This document shows, piece after piece, positions 45,701 through 59,300 of a stretch of DNA of 64,000 nucleotides. Location of the stretch: positions 6,200,001 through 6,264,000 of the forward strand of contig OW051495.1 in the NCBI GenBank assembly GCA_932521035.1, written 5' to 3'. Each line of letters starts with the position of its first letter. Position 1 is the first letter of the stretch. The position numbers and the translations under genes are program-made. The DNA is from Oscheius dolichura (taxonomy: Eukaryota; Nematoda; Chromadorea; Rhabditida; Rhabditidae). The notes below the pieces were generated by a model. It had not been told where the DNA came from. It did not search any database and worked only from the letters and a program-made list of their open reading frames with translations.

Positions 45701-48700
45701 GTCAATATGTTCTGTTCAATAACTCTAGCAATTTTCAGACTGTTTGACAATGCCTCGTCATAAGTCATCTTTAACTTTTTCGACTCAAAGGCCATGTTTC
45801 TCCTGCCCAAGGCGGCTTGTTCCAGAAGAATCCTTCCAGTTGATGTCTTAGGACTGTCCACTCTGTGCTCCCTCAGCATAGTTTTTCCGTGTTTTTCTCC
45901 CAAAGACAGTGCCTTCAAGAACCAATCCACAAAGCGCCTTGCATCCACTCCGGCAAATAGGGAACGGTCATACTCCAGTGTCAGTTTGATTCCTTCTTCT
46001 CCGTCTGTCATCTCATCAGAGAATATCCATGACAGCGAGAACTGACAGTATTCACTCGGCACCAGATGACACCCCTTGAAGGGATGTCCAAACGTGGCCA
46101 GCGACGTGTTTTGATAGTTGACGACACATTTGATCAGTTCTCCTCCGGCCATCTTCTGAATCTCCTCGAGACTCGCGTTCTGATGTTCCAAAATCGAAAG
46201 AACCTGTTCTTCCACTCCTTCCAACGTGATCTCACCATTGAACCTCAACGGAAGAGTGTTGGCAAACATCCCCACCGTGTCGTAGTCTTCGACCGTTCTG
46301 TTGGCTACCGTAGTGCCAAGGACGATGTCGTATTCGTCGTAAACTTTCCCCATCGTTCGAACAACTGCGTGAAGAAGTATGGTAAATACTTTTTCCTTCC
46401 GGGAAAGTGCTCGCCGTGATATCCTCCGTGGGACGGAAGTGACAATCCTCCCGGCTTTATGAGACCTCTCGGTCAATGCGGGGTGCCGAGGAGGAAAGTT
46501 GTGGATCTCCACATCCGCCAGGTAAACTTCCCAGAATCCCAACTCCGTTTTGTCTTTCCTCGTGGTGACCCACTCTTTCAGGGTTCCTAGCGTATATCCT
46601 CGATAGGCCTTCACCAATTGTTCTGCCAAAATAGCGAGACTTCTCCCATCAATAGCCAAATGATTGAAGTCGAGAACTAGTCGATCCTTTCCGAAAGAGG
46701 TCTTGAACATACCCGAAACTCCGTTCTTCGTCTCCGGACTAATTTTCAAGTAAGGAGTCCCATCGATCTCCACAATTTCGGCTGCGAGGACGGGATTGTG
46801 GTTGGCAACATCTTCGACTGCTCTTATTAGACGGGCATAATCTACTCCTTGGTCCAGTTCAATTACCAGCTTGAGAGTGTAAGCGTCGCTCTCCGGTTGT
46901 AGTTTCTGGATAAACCAAAGTCGACGTTGGATATGGGAGAGTGAGATTAGCTGCGAATTGCCGAGGTGCTTGTGGCTCTCCATCGAGCAATCCAGTTTCA
47001 CAACTGGAGACACTGTCTCCGGCTCTTGATGCCACTTTTGTTGAGTCCCTAGTTTCACGGCAATTCTCTCGGCTGTCCGTGCTCCGAAAAATTCTTTGAT
47101 TCCAATTATCAGCCCCCTTTCCTTGAGGAGTTGAACGACAAGCATGGCCTTCACCGAGTTGCCTCCTTTGTTGAAGAAACATTCATCCACGGCGATCGGA
47201 ACCTGGAGAACCTTCTCCATGGCCATGCAGATGACGGCCTCGATCTCATTCGAGGGATTCCTGCTTCCCGACTGGGCCTTCCCCTTTTTAGGAACCACAA
47301 GTTTCGCCTTGTCAACCTTTCCGTTTGCATTCAAAGGGAACTTATCGACCGTGATTATCTCCTCCGGAACCATGTAACTGGGAAGATTCTCCAATACATA
47401 TTCCTTCAGTTCGACGACATTCACCTGAAATGGAGAGACTCTCTTCGACTAGTGCACTTACACTTCCTCTAACATAGGCATAAATGCAATCTTCGAAAAT
47501 GGTGACGACAGCTCCATCGACTGAAGGATACCGGCACAAGACGGCTTCTATTTCTCCCAACTCAATTCGTCTGCCAAGGATTTTGACCTGAATATGGGGT
47601 TTTTTAGAAGTATTTGTTGTGATACCTGCAAGTCCATCCTCCCGACGAATTTCAGTCCTCGATTATAGAATACGGCCCGGTCGCTCGTGGCGAATTCTCC
47701 ATCTTTGAACCTCTTCCTGTTCTTCTCTCCCAGTCCGTGATAGCCTCGAGCCGTAAGTCCCTTCACATACAGTTCTCCCCCGCCTCCATAACTGGACTGT
47801 ATCTTTCCAGTACAAGCTCGAACAAGCAGTTGAATATTACTGTACGGTCTGCCCAAGAATGAGTTATCCGTCTCTCGTTTCAGCCGAAGGACAGAAGAGT
47901 ACACACATTGTTCCGTCAGTCCAAACTCCTAAAACCTGGAATACACAATAAGAAGAGGAGTTTCCACCTGGAACAAGTGAACTCCCGTGTTTAGAAGTCT
48001 GTCTAAAGCTGCCGGCTGCATCCGTTCTCCTCCGAACTGCAATGTCTCCAAGGAGCAGAGCTTCCCGACCATCTGCCACGGCAGGGAGGACAAGATGGCC
48101 GGCATTATATAGGCATTTGTACAGGATCCCTGAAACATCTCCATTTCCTGTTATAGTATAACTAACTAGCTCATTCCAGTTGGGAAGGGATTCCTCAGCG
48201 AAGACCAGCTCTGCCCCGGTGGCCAACGACTTGCCCAAATCGGCGAAGAAGATGTCAAACGCGTAGTTCACCACCTATGGGTCAAATCGATTAGAAGGCG
48301 ACCCCCTCCTACCTGGTAGATCCTGCTCCTGTGGTTGAGAGAGAAGTGTCTGACATAGTTCATAACCAAGTTGGATAGACCTCGGATGGAGGAGCAGACG
48401 GCTTTCGGGGCACCCGTCGATCCACTCGTGCAGGTGATGTAACCCAAAGACACCGAGCTCATCCTATTCCAAATCTTGTTCTCCTTTCTGCCTGCCTTTT
48501 CTTTTGCATGAAACAGAGTAGCAAGCCCATCTCCGCTTATCTGTTTGACGAGGTCGACATCCTCTGTGACCAGAAGGGGATTGTGGAGTCTGCCGACCAT
48601 ATCTCGTATCCGCTTTGCGGGCCAGTCACGGCTGATCGGGACGATGCTCATTCCGAGCCTCCAAGCGACGAGAGAAGCCACTACAAGGTGTAGTCCTCTG

Positions 48701-51278
48701 GGTAAGAAGATGACGACCTGTCTGTCAGCCGTGGGCACCTCTCCATAGTGCTGGATATAGTGCTGTTCCCAGTTCCAGGCGGTGGCCGACACCTCCGACA
48801 AGAGTTCTTTCTGGGAGAGGCTCGTCCCCGCGAATGTCCAGTTGAAGTGAGGGTAGTTCGCGGCATTTATCATCTGATCTAGCAAGCTCTTCGGATAATC
48901 GACCTGGTTTTCATCCTGAGGTTGCAGTCTCTTCGATAAGGTTACGGCCATCAGGCTGGTCTCTCCTCCCGCCGCACTCATCCTCTTCACCGCCAGGAGG
49001 ACGTCATCTACCGTACCCTGTATCGTCTCCTCCATGAAGAGTTCAGCGGAATATTCCACCACGATCCCATAGTCTCTCCCCGTTTTTTGGAAGTACCACG
49101 TCTGCTCGTATTTACACACACCGGGAGAAGGCTCGAGGAACTTCAAACCGGGTATATCCAACGGATCGATCTTGTCCATCACGAGGAGAATCTGTAATTC
49201 CATTTTCAGTGTGCTACAGTCTTCTTACCTGGATGGTTCCTGTATTCGATGTCCTGATCCTTTCTTTTTCCTCTTTCAGTCTCCCAGCGATTGTCTCCAC
49301 AAAGTGTCTTACAGTACTCTCCTCCTCGATAACCAGCGGCACTGGAACCACGCTGACGAGACAGTCGATCGTGTTCGCCTCATTCTCCCTCCTCACAGAG
49401 ACCGCTGCTCCCAGAGATAATTCGTTCTGCCCACTTCTCCACTTCATAGCCAGAGCAAAGGCAGAGAACAGTAGCTCATAGTCAGTAGCTCGACAGCTGG
49501 AACGCAGCTGTCTCAAAAACTTGGAGAAACCAGAAGGAAGAGTTTTCCCGAAGAGGCCGGCTGTTCTGTTCTTCGCTTGGGACGAGGGATAGTCCGTCGG
49601 GAGAGGCTGGCTACTTTCCCTTTGTGGATCTCTTCCCCCCTCTTCTGATTCTTCCGTAGTTAGGTTGAATGGGGCCTTGTCAAGCGACACCTCTCCCCCA
49701 CCCAAAAGCACTTCGAATTGTTTCATTAGCAGCTGGAGAGAGTGACCATCCACCGCGACGTGGTGGAAATTGACAGTCACCACGGTTCCGTCCACGTTCC
49801 ATGCCATCGGAATTGTCCTTGCTATATCCAGTCCGACGCGAGGAAAACAGTCGGCCTGTAAGTGTCTCGGCAAGATGTAGCACTCGGTTCCCGAGAGGAA
49901 TGTTTTCTCCTCGAAATTGTACACAGCTCGCAGATTCGGATTGCAGATGACCAGCGTGAGTAGGGCTGTCTTCATCCTGTCAATTAACTCCTCGTCGAGA
50001 AGACGAAACGCGACGGTTTCATTGAACTGAGCTTTCAATTTAGGTTCCAGACTATCAGCGAGAATCAGTCTCCCCTGCCACCGGCTCGGTCTACCACTCG
50101 GAATATGGTCCTCTTCCGGTTCAGCCATCTTTTCAACTTCTTCTCCTTCCATGTAATCGGACAAAAAAGCAGACAGACTTCCAAGAGAGGCGTCCTTGTC
50201 CGCAATACCTATAGGCAGTTGTTTTCCAATCCGTTGTGATATTCTCTGCTCCAGTTCCACACATTCCATGGAGTCCAATCCAAAGGAAACCAAACTTTCT
50301 TCTGGGTTGAGCGAGCTCGTATCGAAATGCATCTCCTCCAAGCAATTTCGAATTATTGAACTCACTCGAGGAAACCCATTTGAAAATTAACCTTGGGAAT
50401 GTCGAAATTTTACTTACCAATAAGAGAACATACTGCACTAGGACTGGAAGCCCTGCTGGATATAAGAGAACCAGAAACGGGAATATCCACAAAACTTTCT
50501 TCCTCTATAACAGTTGAGGCTCCTTCTCCCTTCGCCGTAGTTGATATTCCTTCCAATCTTCCACATTCTCCTCCAAATAAATTGTACATTATTAAATCGA
50601 TCCGATCTCCATTCTTTCTAGCCAAAATATCAAATTTTCCTGCTGATGCGATTGGAAACAGAACATTTTCGATATGAAGAGTAGACTCTTTCCCCAAGAA
50701 CCATAAAATTTCCCTATGAATAGCACAAAGAACTTCCATTTGTGTGTGCTAAAGGTTCTCTCTTGTAACAAACAAGTAAATAAACCCACTCGGCTTTCAC
50801 AAATCTGGAAAGAGAAAAGCAGTTCATCTCCCCTTCTTCGCAGTTGAACATCAGTTGTTTTTATGCCTATTAAGTCAGCAACAACCGTCGTAAAGGGCAG
50901 GGGGGTTTCTATGGCTTCGCCGTTAAAATCATCTAGAAGTGGGGCGGATTCCCAAAAGTCAACTCCGTAAGGTATGCCGGAAAGAGTGCGGTTTCCATTG
51001 TGATGGGTTATCGCACTGCTAAACATTCATGAACAAGTGAGAAAATGCTTACAAAGAAGCTGTTTTTTCCACCAATTGAACATCTCTCAAAGCAATAAAC
51101 AATGAAAATTCTCCATGAATACGCTTGGATTGGGTTAGAAGATAAGGAAGACTGTCGAAAAGAGGCATACGATAATGCAGTAGGACCGTAGAATTGCCAC
51201 CCGCCCTGCATAAATAGCACAATTTCGATTCACTCACAAGACTAGGCCGTCTTGGGCAATTATTACTCGGACAGCCAT
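38985..51278 (-). CDS. nrps-1: nonribosomal peptide synthetase with polyketide-type entry (NRPS-1-like)
   Basis: Very large multidomain enzyme (about 4,000 aa) that builds a peptide on carrier domains. Domains in order: DH-like region (51278-50410, tentative); ACP FGLDSMECVE; C1 FHHVAVDG; A1 (TSGSTGAPKA, GGERM, FGLTEQC, NGKVD); PCP1 FFNKGGNS; C2 FNHLAIDG; A2 (TSGSTGSPKG, YGPTEATC, YLTGDR, GNAKID); PCP2 FFHNGGHS; C3 TSHVAVDG; C4 LHHIVTDA; PCP3 FFNVGGTS; A3 (TSGSTGAPKA, YGPTETTC, YKTGDL, NSKVD); PCP4 LLEQGGNT; PCP5 FFLCGGTS; and a thioesterase with CGVSIGGT. No ketosynthase or acyltransferase is present, so the acyl starter probably comes from a separate PKS, as in the nematode nemamide pathway. 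The core (47424-40609) is one exon; the flanks have 26-60 nt introns. The 5' start (ATG 51278) and 3' end are the least certain parts. The nrps-1 orthology is inferred from architecture. Confidence 0.9.
40609..47424 (-). other. single 6.8-kb exon of the NRPS
   Basis: Uninterrupted 2,271-codon coding block holding the A1 C-terminus, PCP1, C2 (about 46950-45870), A2 (45840-44410), PCP2 (44370-44155), C3 (44100-43000), C4 (42970-41905), PCP3 (41890-41695) and most of A3 (41600 onward). It ends at a 33-nt intron before VSDGELWVSG. Confidence 0.9.
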
Positions 51279-51518
51279 CTTTAGAGTAGGTCTTTGAATT
51301 TAGTATAGTAAATAAATAAATGAAACCCTCGCTCCGAAGTAGAAGCATGTCGTCAAGAATAGCGGCGGTTCATTGCAGAGCTCATTTTTTGGACAGCCAT
51401 TTATACGAACCAGCAGCGAAGATTTCAAGAGCGACTCGAATAATAATATATTGAAAATATTTATAAACACATGTTCATTTAGAAACAATCTAGCAAAATA
51501 AGTGCAAAAACACTCACA

Positions 51519-52215
<697 letters not shown>

Positions 52216-53237
52216 TTCCTGCAATTCAACGACATATATAGAGAAGCTTAAACGGCAAAAGAAAATGCAAGAAATAGTGCATTGTTATTAGGCGCTTCCA
52301 ACTTGAGATAAGGGCGAAAATTGTGATTATTATGAGGTTATATACAAAATAACCAGGTTTGCCCAGGGAAGCATGTCAGACAGCGGCAGAGATCAATAAC
52401 GACGAACACGGCAATGAGGAAAAATATCAGCGGAAATCAGTGAGATTCGGGAGGGAGATTTTGGGGACTTCGCGGCATTTTGTTTTTGTAGTGTTAGACC
52501 TTTGATTTGTGTTCGCGCGAGCTTACGCGATCGACGAATTTTAAAATTTTAAAATATATTTCTTTGAGGTCTTGAGAAATAAAATATTCTTTTTTTCAAC
52601 ACTTTATCAGCTAGCCGTTGTAGTCAGACAGTTTCGAGGCTACAATTGCTGGAAGGCATTTTAAGAAGCGAGCTGCGCAAATCGTCCGAGGTTTGTGTAT
52701 CAAGGGATGCCAACGGAGGAGAGCCCTGTAAAAACAAAATAGGGTCAGAAAGAACGCGTTTCAACCAGTCTTGTATTATTTCCACATAATGGCGAGAATC
52801 AAAAATATGCGAAGAACCCTTCTATTAATCGCCACATAGGGCCTGTCACTGAGCTGTCAAAGAGCCCTAACACCTGCAAATAGCTAAGAACTAACTTGTC
52901 GTCTTGTCGGTTTGCATTCATATACCACTTTCTAGGCATTTTTATTGTTTTTAAACCATTTATCCGTTTTTGGCGACCCCAACTTACTATAAAACAGCCG
53001 AGAAAGTACAAAAAAATGGCTAACAACTTGAAACGAATAGTATGTACAAATTTATTAAGCCGAAAAGTTATAATACACCCGCGTCTCTAAACGCTCATTA
53101 CCTAATACAATTAGATTGACATAGAATCACAATAATCGGACGCGTGGGAGGGGAGTACATGAGATGATTACACGACTGAATACTGTCTAAACCCGCCAGG
53201 ATCGTAGCTCATATCAGGCTTCAATTTAAACAAGAAT
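52216..53237. other. AT-rich intergenic region
   Basis: Spacer upstream of NAC alpha and downstream of trehalase. It includes palindromic runs (GTTCGCGCGAGCTTACGCGA; TTTTAAAATTTTAAAA) around 52509-52555. No coding frame is supported. Confidence 0.45.
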
Positions 53238-56200
53238 CTAGGCGGCGACGGCCTCCGGGCAGCAGGGACAGCGAGCCTCTTCCGGGTCGTAGACGAGCTC
53301 CTTGCCGAACTTGGCCAACAGATCCAGAATGACTCCGTTGGTCCAGCCGAATCCCTCCTGCATCTCGTATTCTCCTCCGCCTCCGGCTGCGTTTCCACAG
53401 GGAGACACTACATTATACTGAAATGCTGGTGTTATTCCCGGCTGGCAATAGGGACTGACCTTCTCGAACATGGATCCGCCGTTGCCCTTCCACATGTTGT
53501 AGTTCTTCCGGACCCACTTCTGTGCCAGCTCGAGGGCGATCTCCTCCTGGCCGACCTCGAAGAGGCCCATGATGATGACCCACGAGGTGGGGGCCCAGGC
53601 GTTGGGGAAGTCCCACTGCTGACCTGAAAGACAATTCGCCTCTGATCTTTGGAGTTGGAACAAACCAGTGGGGATGAGGGAGCAGGGGATGCCGCCGGGG
53701 AAGGCCAGGACCCCGCTGTTGCGGAGGTACTCGGTCGTCCGTCGGCCGTCGTAGTTGACGTGGTAGGCGCCGGTGACCATGGGGAAGAGGTTCGTGTCGT
53801 GGAAGATCTCGCTGCGGGCATTGGAGCGGAGGTCGAAGTCGAACCAGATGCCGTGCTCCTCACTCCACAGCACCTTCTCGATCGTCGTCCTCATGTTCTC
53901 GTACGTCTTCCCGCAGAGGTTGGCCTGCTCGGCATTGCCCAGCACGGCGTACATCTCGCTCATCATCCGGAGGTTACCACAGATGATGGCGTTGAGGTCG
54001 ACGGGCACGATCTGGCTCGTCCGGGTACCGGACATCTTCTGCGCGTGGGGGCCGCTCTGCTCGAACCAGCGGCTGGAGAAGTCCTGTCCACTCTCGGCCG
54101 CGGCGGCGATGTCTCCCCAAAGTCGGCACTTGTCCACGGGATTCTCGTACTCCTCGGCACTCTCAATGTCCTCCCGGTAGCTCTCGGGCCGGGGCTGGGT
54201 GGCCACCAGGTGGTAGCGGTAGAGGGGCGACGGCCATCCCTCCATCTGGAGACTGCGGTTGGATTGGAAGAAGTCCATTTCCTTCTTCAGGGTGGGGAGG
54301 ATGCTCTCGAGGAACTTGGTGTCCTTGGTCTCGTTGTAGTAGGCGTAGGCACACCAGGTGAGCAGGGGCGGCTGCGACCTGTTCAGGTAGTAGACGCGGT
54401 TGCCGTTGGGCACGAAGCCGAACGACTCGACCAGGTACTGCATGTTCTCGATCATCCCGCGGACGGTGTCCAACATCCTGGAGGCGAGGAGTCCCTTGAT
54501 GATGAAGAAGCTGTCCCAGTAGTAGATCTCTCGGAAGCGTCCTCCGGGGATGATGAAGGGATTCGGCACACTGATCAGAGAGTACCGCTCGGGCCGGAGG
54601 CGGACCTTGTCGGAGACCTGGAATCCTCTTATTTGTATTTGACAGGGAAACAGAGACTACCTTTCTATGGAGACTGGGCCATTTCTTGTGCAGGGCGGCG
54701 GCAAAGAGCCGGTAACTCTCGTCGGCGACCTCGTCGAATGTGTTGGCCTAAAAAGACAGAATGAGTCTCCGATCATCCAGGGTCGACAAAATATCTGGGT
54801 TTTCCGAGGCGTCGCGGCACACGGCTTGAAGTCACACAGAGCGGCGAGGCAGCTCGGTCGCGAAGCGGATCAGACCAGGAGCCACTACTATTGTCAAGTT
54901 ATATTGCGAAATAGAGGAGAGCTACTAATTTCTCTACGTCCCTAACACGAACTAGGACAAGTGGAGGCGGAAGTTAAGTCGTTACCTTGGGGTCCCAGTC
55001 GGTCGGGTTGCAGTGGACCAGCTCCTCCTCGGGCTCGTCGAAGTGCTTCTCGATAAAGTCGCGCAGTCTGTCCACCGTCACCACCTCGCTCGTGTACAGT
55101 TTGTTCCATTCCGTCAGTGTCGTCTCTGTAAATGTCTCCGTCTTCCTCTTCTTGTTGTCCCCTCCATGTCTAGACCCCGTCCCCCCGTAACAGGAAATGA
55201 ATTCAGCTGTTCGACGTTCCGAGCCAGCTCCCCTAATAAGCTGTTTTCATTCAGCCCGGCTTCACGTGAAATCCCCCCATATGGCGTCAGTCTTCCCATG
55301 CATTTCCGCGGAGCCCTGCGAAAGAGAACCGATCCCTCCGCCGCCGTTTCCCCCGAGACGAAAACAGCCGCCATGTCCTTGCAGGGCGAAGAGGGCAAAG
55401 TCCCGCCGGCTACCGTAACCCGGTGACTTTCAAAGATCGGAGGGGAATGATCCAAGTGAGCCCCAGTTCTGCTAGTTGGACAGGTTTTGCAGCCCCTCGG
55501 CTATATTGGGAAATATCCTCCACCCCCTATCAAAATACTCGTATCCGGTCAGGGAGGGGCAGAAGTTGATCGGTAAATTACTCCGATTGATAAGGAAGGG
55601 CCAGCTGACCCCCGGTGGTCGTCACAGAATAACAGGAAACTAAAACATAGGGAGGATAGTTTTTCCGGGTAGTTTTTGTTGTTTTACTTCCATTTACTGG
55701 GTAGACTCTTCATTCCCTCTCGTATTCATCTTCTCCAGAAAAACAAGGGTAAGGGCGATAATGTGAGGAAAGTCTGCCCGTTCTCTGTATCCTGCTACTA
55801 CGGTCACTATTTCATCATGCTTTCTCCTTCCCGTTATCTTCGTAATCCTCAGCTTTTCCACCTCCAGACGTCTATTTCCGCAGATTACACCCGGTGCGCT
55901 GAGTATCTTTTGGGGACGCGGCGAACCCAAGCCCCGCCGGGCGGGGTACGCTCGCACCCACGCGGAACACCACATCTGTTCAAATAAACCACGGAAAATG
56001 ACTAATCAATTTTTGTTTTTCTTTGTTTTTCTCGTAATAGCCATGATTGGAAGGAGGGAAATACTCACCGGCATCGGCTTTGAGGGGCATATCCACGAAG
56101 GTTTTGCAATCCTTGAAGAGATGGCCGCGCTGGACAGCGTCTAGTAGGGTGCCGGTGCAGTAGATCTGTTCTTTCATTATGGCGTGTCGAGCAGCTACAC

Positions 56201-56364
56201 GGAGAGCTTCTGGAATTTCGAAGATAATAATGGATTCTGAGGGTAGAATAGAGGTAGAAATGAGGCGGAGGGGTTGAATATTCACCAGAGGAGGAGGGGA
56301 GAGGATCTTTACTGGATTCAGTGGCCACGAGAACCGGGTCGACGTCGCGTACGGCTGCACTCAT
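53238..56364 (-). CDS. tre: trehalase (GH37)
   Basis: Hydrolyses trehalose to two glucose. Exons run from ATG 56364 (MSAAVRDVDPVLVATESSKD) through RVAARHAIMKEQIYCTGTLL and TFVDMPLKADA. An intron of about 950 nt follows, then ETTLTEWNKLYTSEVVTVDR, NTFDEVADESYRLFAAALHK and the main exon. Signature 1 is PGGRFREIYYWDSFF; signature 2 is QQWDFPNAWAPT (usual form QWDxPNxWxP), rebuilt across a short intron. Catalytic-region motifs ESGQDFSSRWF and GGGGEYEMQEGFGWTNGV are intact. A 42-nt intron in frame splits MFEK/YNVVSP. The end is CPCCPEAVAA, with the stop at 53238. No signal peptide is visible, which suggests a cytosolic form or a missing upstream exon. Confidence 0.9.
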
Positions 56365-59300
56365 TCCGGTGGGCAGGGAAACTAGACTAACCCGGCCTTA
56401 TCTATGGAGAGCGAGCTCAAATCTTTCCCCGAAGACTTAGAAGAGGCTTAGCAGACTACGGTTGACGGTACCTGACACACGAAAGGGAGGGGGACGGAAG
56501 AGTCTGGTGGGGAGGACGAGCAAGCCGGCAATGGAATGAAGTGGAGGCGGAGCCGTCGACGATTTGACATCAACCATGTCAGACACGCAGAGAGATGGAA
56601 AAGAGAATGGAAGAAGGAGATTCCGCTAGGCTGTACAGGGATCACGTGCAATTCCAGCGACGGTCTTCGATTAGCCCCTCTCATGGCCTTTGCCCTGCCC
56701 TCCTCTTCCCTGTGCCGGCGACGTGACCAAGTCCTTGTCTACTCTCGTCCTTCTCCTCCTGGTTTTCTTTTAAAAGTCACAAAGTTCCTCCAAGATGAAC
56801 ACCGTAAGTGACCAGAGAGGGGGAAACAGGCCGAGGACAGGGAGGAGTCCTTTTACAGCGGTTCTCATCTGACCCCTCGCACCTGCATCGTGGATTTCCT
56901 TGAAAAAGTCAGTGTAATAAGTACCCGTATGACGGGTGATATGCCGAGGGTGGGGAAGACCTTTCGAGGAGTTTTCGCCCGAGCAGACTGGTTTTTCAAC
57001 GGGAGGTGCAGAAAGTGGCAATCTGTCTTTTTGAAATGATGGAATATACGCTGTCGTTGTCTGTTCAAACAGCTTGTCTCGGACAAAGCTTCGATGGAGG
57101 ATGAGACTCGCATAGATCAGCCACCACAATCGGGGGATATCCCGTACTTTCGAAAGTGGATGGCCGATTGGCAAGATTAGACTTTTCTCCCCTGTTATCT
57201 TTCAATAGGGCTTATTCATGAATAAAAAAAGAGGAAAACAACTATTAGATACCCATTCAGATGGAAAAAGAGAGAAGAGAGGATGAATACAAAAAGTGGA
57301 TAAGGCCCCCTCCCACAGAAGGAAAAGGCCGGCCGGAGATAGAAACTACGCGGCTCTGACTATTTCCATCCTCCACGTGGGGCTTCTTTTATACGGGGAA
57401 GGGGGACCAGCCCCGCCTCCTCCTCGGATAGAATGTGACCACAGAATACGACCGAAGTCGACAGATTATATCACCCCGTCAGCTGTACACAACGCTCCGC
57501 GGCTCTCGGGTCGAGGCCCGGGGTGTCGGACACAGGGCAGAAGACATACCCGGGGTAGACTTTGTACTGGTTATTATTGGAAAGCGAACAGCTTGATAAC
57601 GGCCGCTTTCGACGAGGTGCCTTTGGGTCTCGAGACGAAAGTAAACAGCCCGACTATACAGTTGGACTGATCAGTGGTCCCCTTCATATCCTCCTCGATT
57701 AAAATGTCACCTTGAGTTGCTGTACAAAGCGAGCGGAGGAGCCGGAGCTGCGTCATTCCAGTCAGTGGGTCAGTAATCCATTTGGGGACTGTCGCCTGCT
57801 GGGGGATATTCCCCGTCTCTTCCAGACAAGTCGAATCCCCTGGATCTATCCTGTCCCCTCTTCTCTCTCTCTCTCTCTCTCTGTACCTCTTCCCGTCCCA
57901 GAAATCGCCCTTGCCCTTTGGCAACCACCCATACCAGTTCGAATATTTACGGGGACTATCCTGACCAATAAACACATTGTCTAATTCTGTCCCAATTTAC
58001 TCATTGTCACGTTTTCCGGGAGGACGAGATTCCTCCCCCGTTTTAGGAATCATATTCCTGCTCAGAAGACGCGTCACCAGTTTAAACCACGCGGTGTTTC
58101 GAGTCGAATAGCTTGGATGACCACGGAACCAGGTTCCCCAGACAGGGAGGCCTCCCACGTGACCGTAGTAAAGCGAGAGATAACCCATGAGGGAGACGGC
58201 AAATCAGAAACCAAAGATAGAATTAGTTATTGTTTGGGCGGTGTTCCGGGTAAAGGTCAAGGAGGAGGAGTGATTAGAGGGGATTATGGTTGATGAGGAA
58301 GAAAATAAGAGGATTAGGAGAACATGTGAGACGGACAGTCTGATCGAAGATTCCTTTCCCTATTTTGGGACACTACAGTCTTCAAATATTAGCTTTAATC
58401 CCCCATATGCCGCCAGTCTCGTGGTAAGTTCTTCGTCACCCGAGCCGGCGGAGACTGAAAGCCAAAGAGTAAAGGAGGCGGCAGGTCAGGTGGGTGCAAT
58501 ATCTTTCGAGGGTGAGACAACAGGAAACGGTTAGACTAGTTTATGACAGCTAAACTATGTGAAACACTCACAACGGGATCTGACCTAATTCCAATCTGTT
58601 CTCCGCGAAGGCGCTGAGCCGTCGTCGTAGCTCCAGCTGCTTGAATAGTCGCCATTGCCCTAGAAGGAGCTGTTTCGGCGGGGAGACTATTGGCATCTGA
58701 AATCTATTCTTTTTTTCTCTTGCTTCTATGCCCCAGAATTTCAAGTGGAGACTTGGGTACATTGGCAACAGTCGCTTATCACATTTCCAAGTACACCCGT
58801 CCTCGAATTCTCATCGAATTATGACACAGCCAGTCATTGAACAGACACAGCTCATAGATGGTACACCCACGAGGGATAAAATCGCTGATGAAATTACACG
58901 CTTCAGCTGTCCCAATTTTTTATTTCCTTATGTATTTTGCCTGTTCTCCGCTGTCTAAAAACAATCAAATCGATCGTCACGTAGAATTTCGGCCACCAAA
59001 AAGATCGAGTTCGGCTGTTCTCGGTTCATGGGTCGTTTCTGTCTTTGAAAGGGTACATTTTTCGTTTAGAGCCATTAATAAGACAGTTGGTTGCTTATCA
59101 ACGACATTCTTATTCGGAAAAAGTAGAGCAATCGCGTGCACTGTAACAATGGCCTGATCCTTACAAATGAGCATGGGCTTCGATCAAATAGAAAGGTAAT
59201 TGCAGAGGAAGACAGGAAGCGTCATGTGATTTGGAGATCAAAATATAAATCTTTCCTTTTTCTATCGGAATTCTTTGGTATTTTTCCATGTGGGTGTTTT

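Noticed and set aside
38985-51278. Bacterial contamination as explanation for the NRPS
   Set aside because: The gene has spliceosomal introns at both ends with the same short lengths as its neighbours, and it is embedded between NAC alpha and a nucleoside transporter.
53413-53463. Insertion after MFEKVSPYCQPG in trehalase
   Set aside because: The 42-nt in-frame segment has GT and AG ends, and its removal restores the usual MFEKYNVVSP, so it is an intron and not an insertion.
53649-54764. Long plus-strand open frame (371 codons) opposite trehalase
   Set aside because: Antisense shadow of the GC-rich trehalase exon. Low-complexity composition, no motif; the minus-strand frame carries both trehalase signatures.
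56770-57174. 134-codon minus-strand frame
   Set aside because: No recognisable motif, no coherent splice partners and composition like the surrounding spacer.
57574-57975. 133-codon minus-strand frame over the TC microsatellite
   Set aside because: Contains the repeat as RERERERR; no domain and no supporting splice context.
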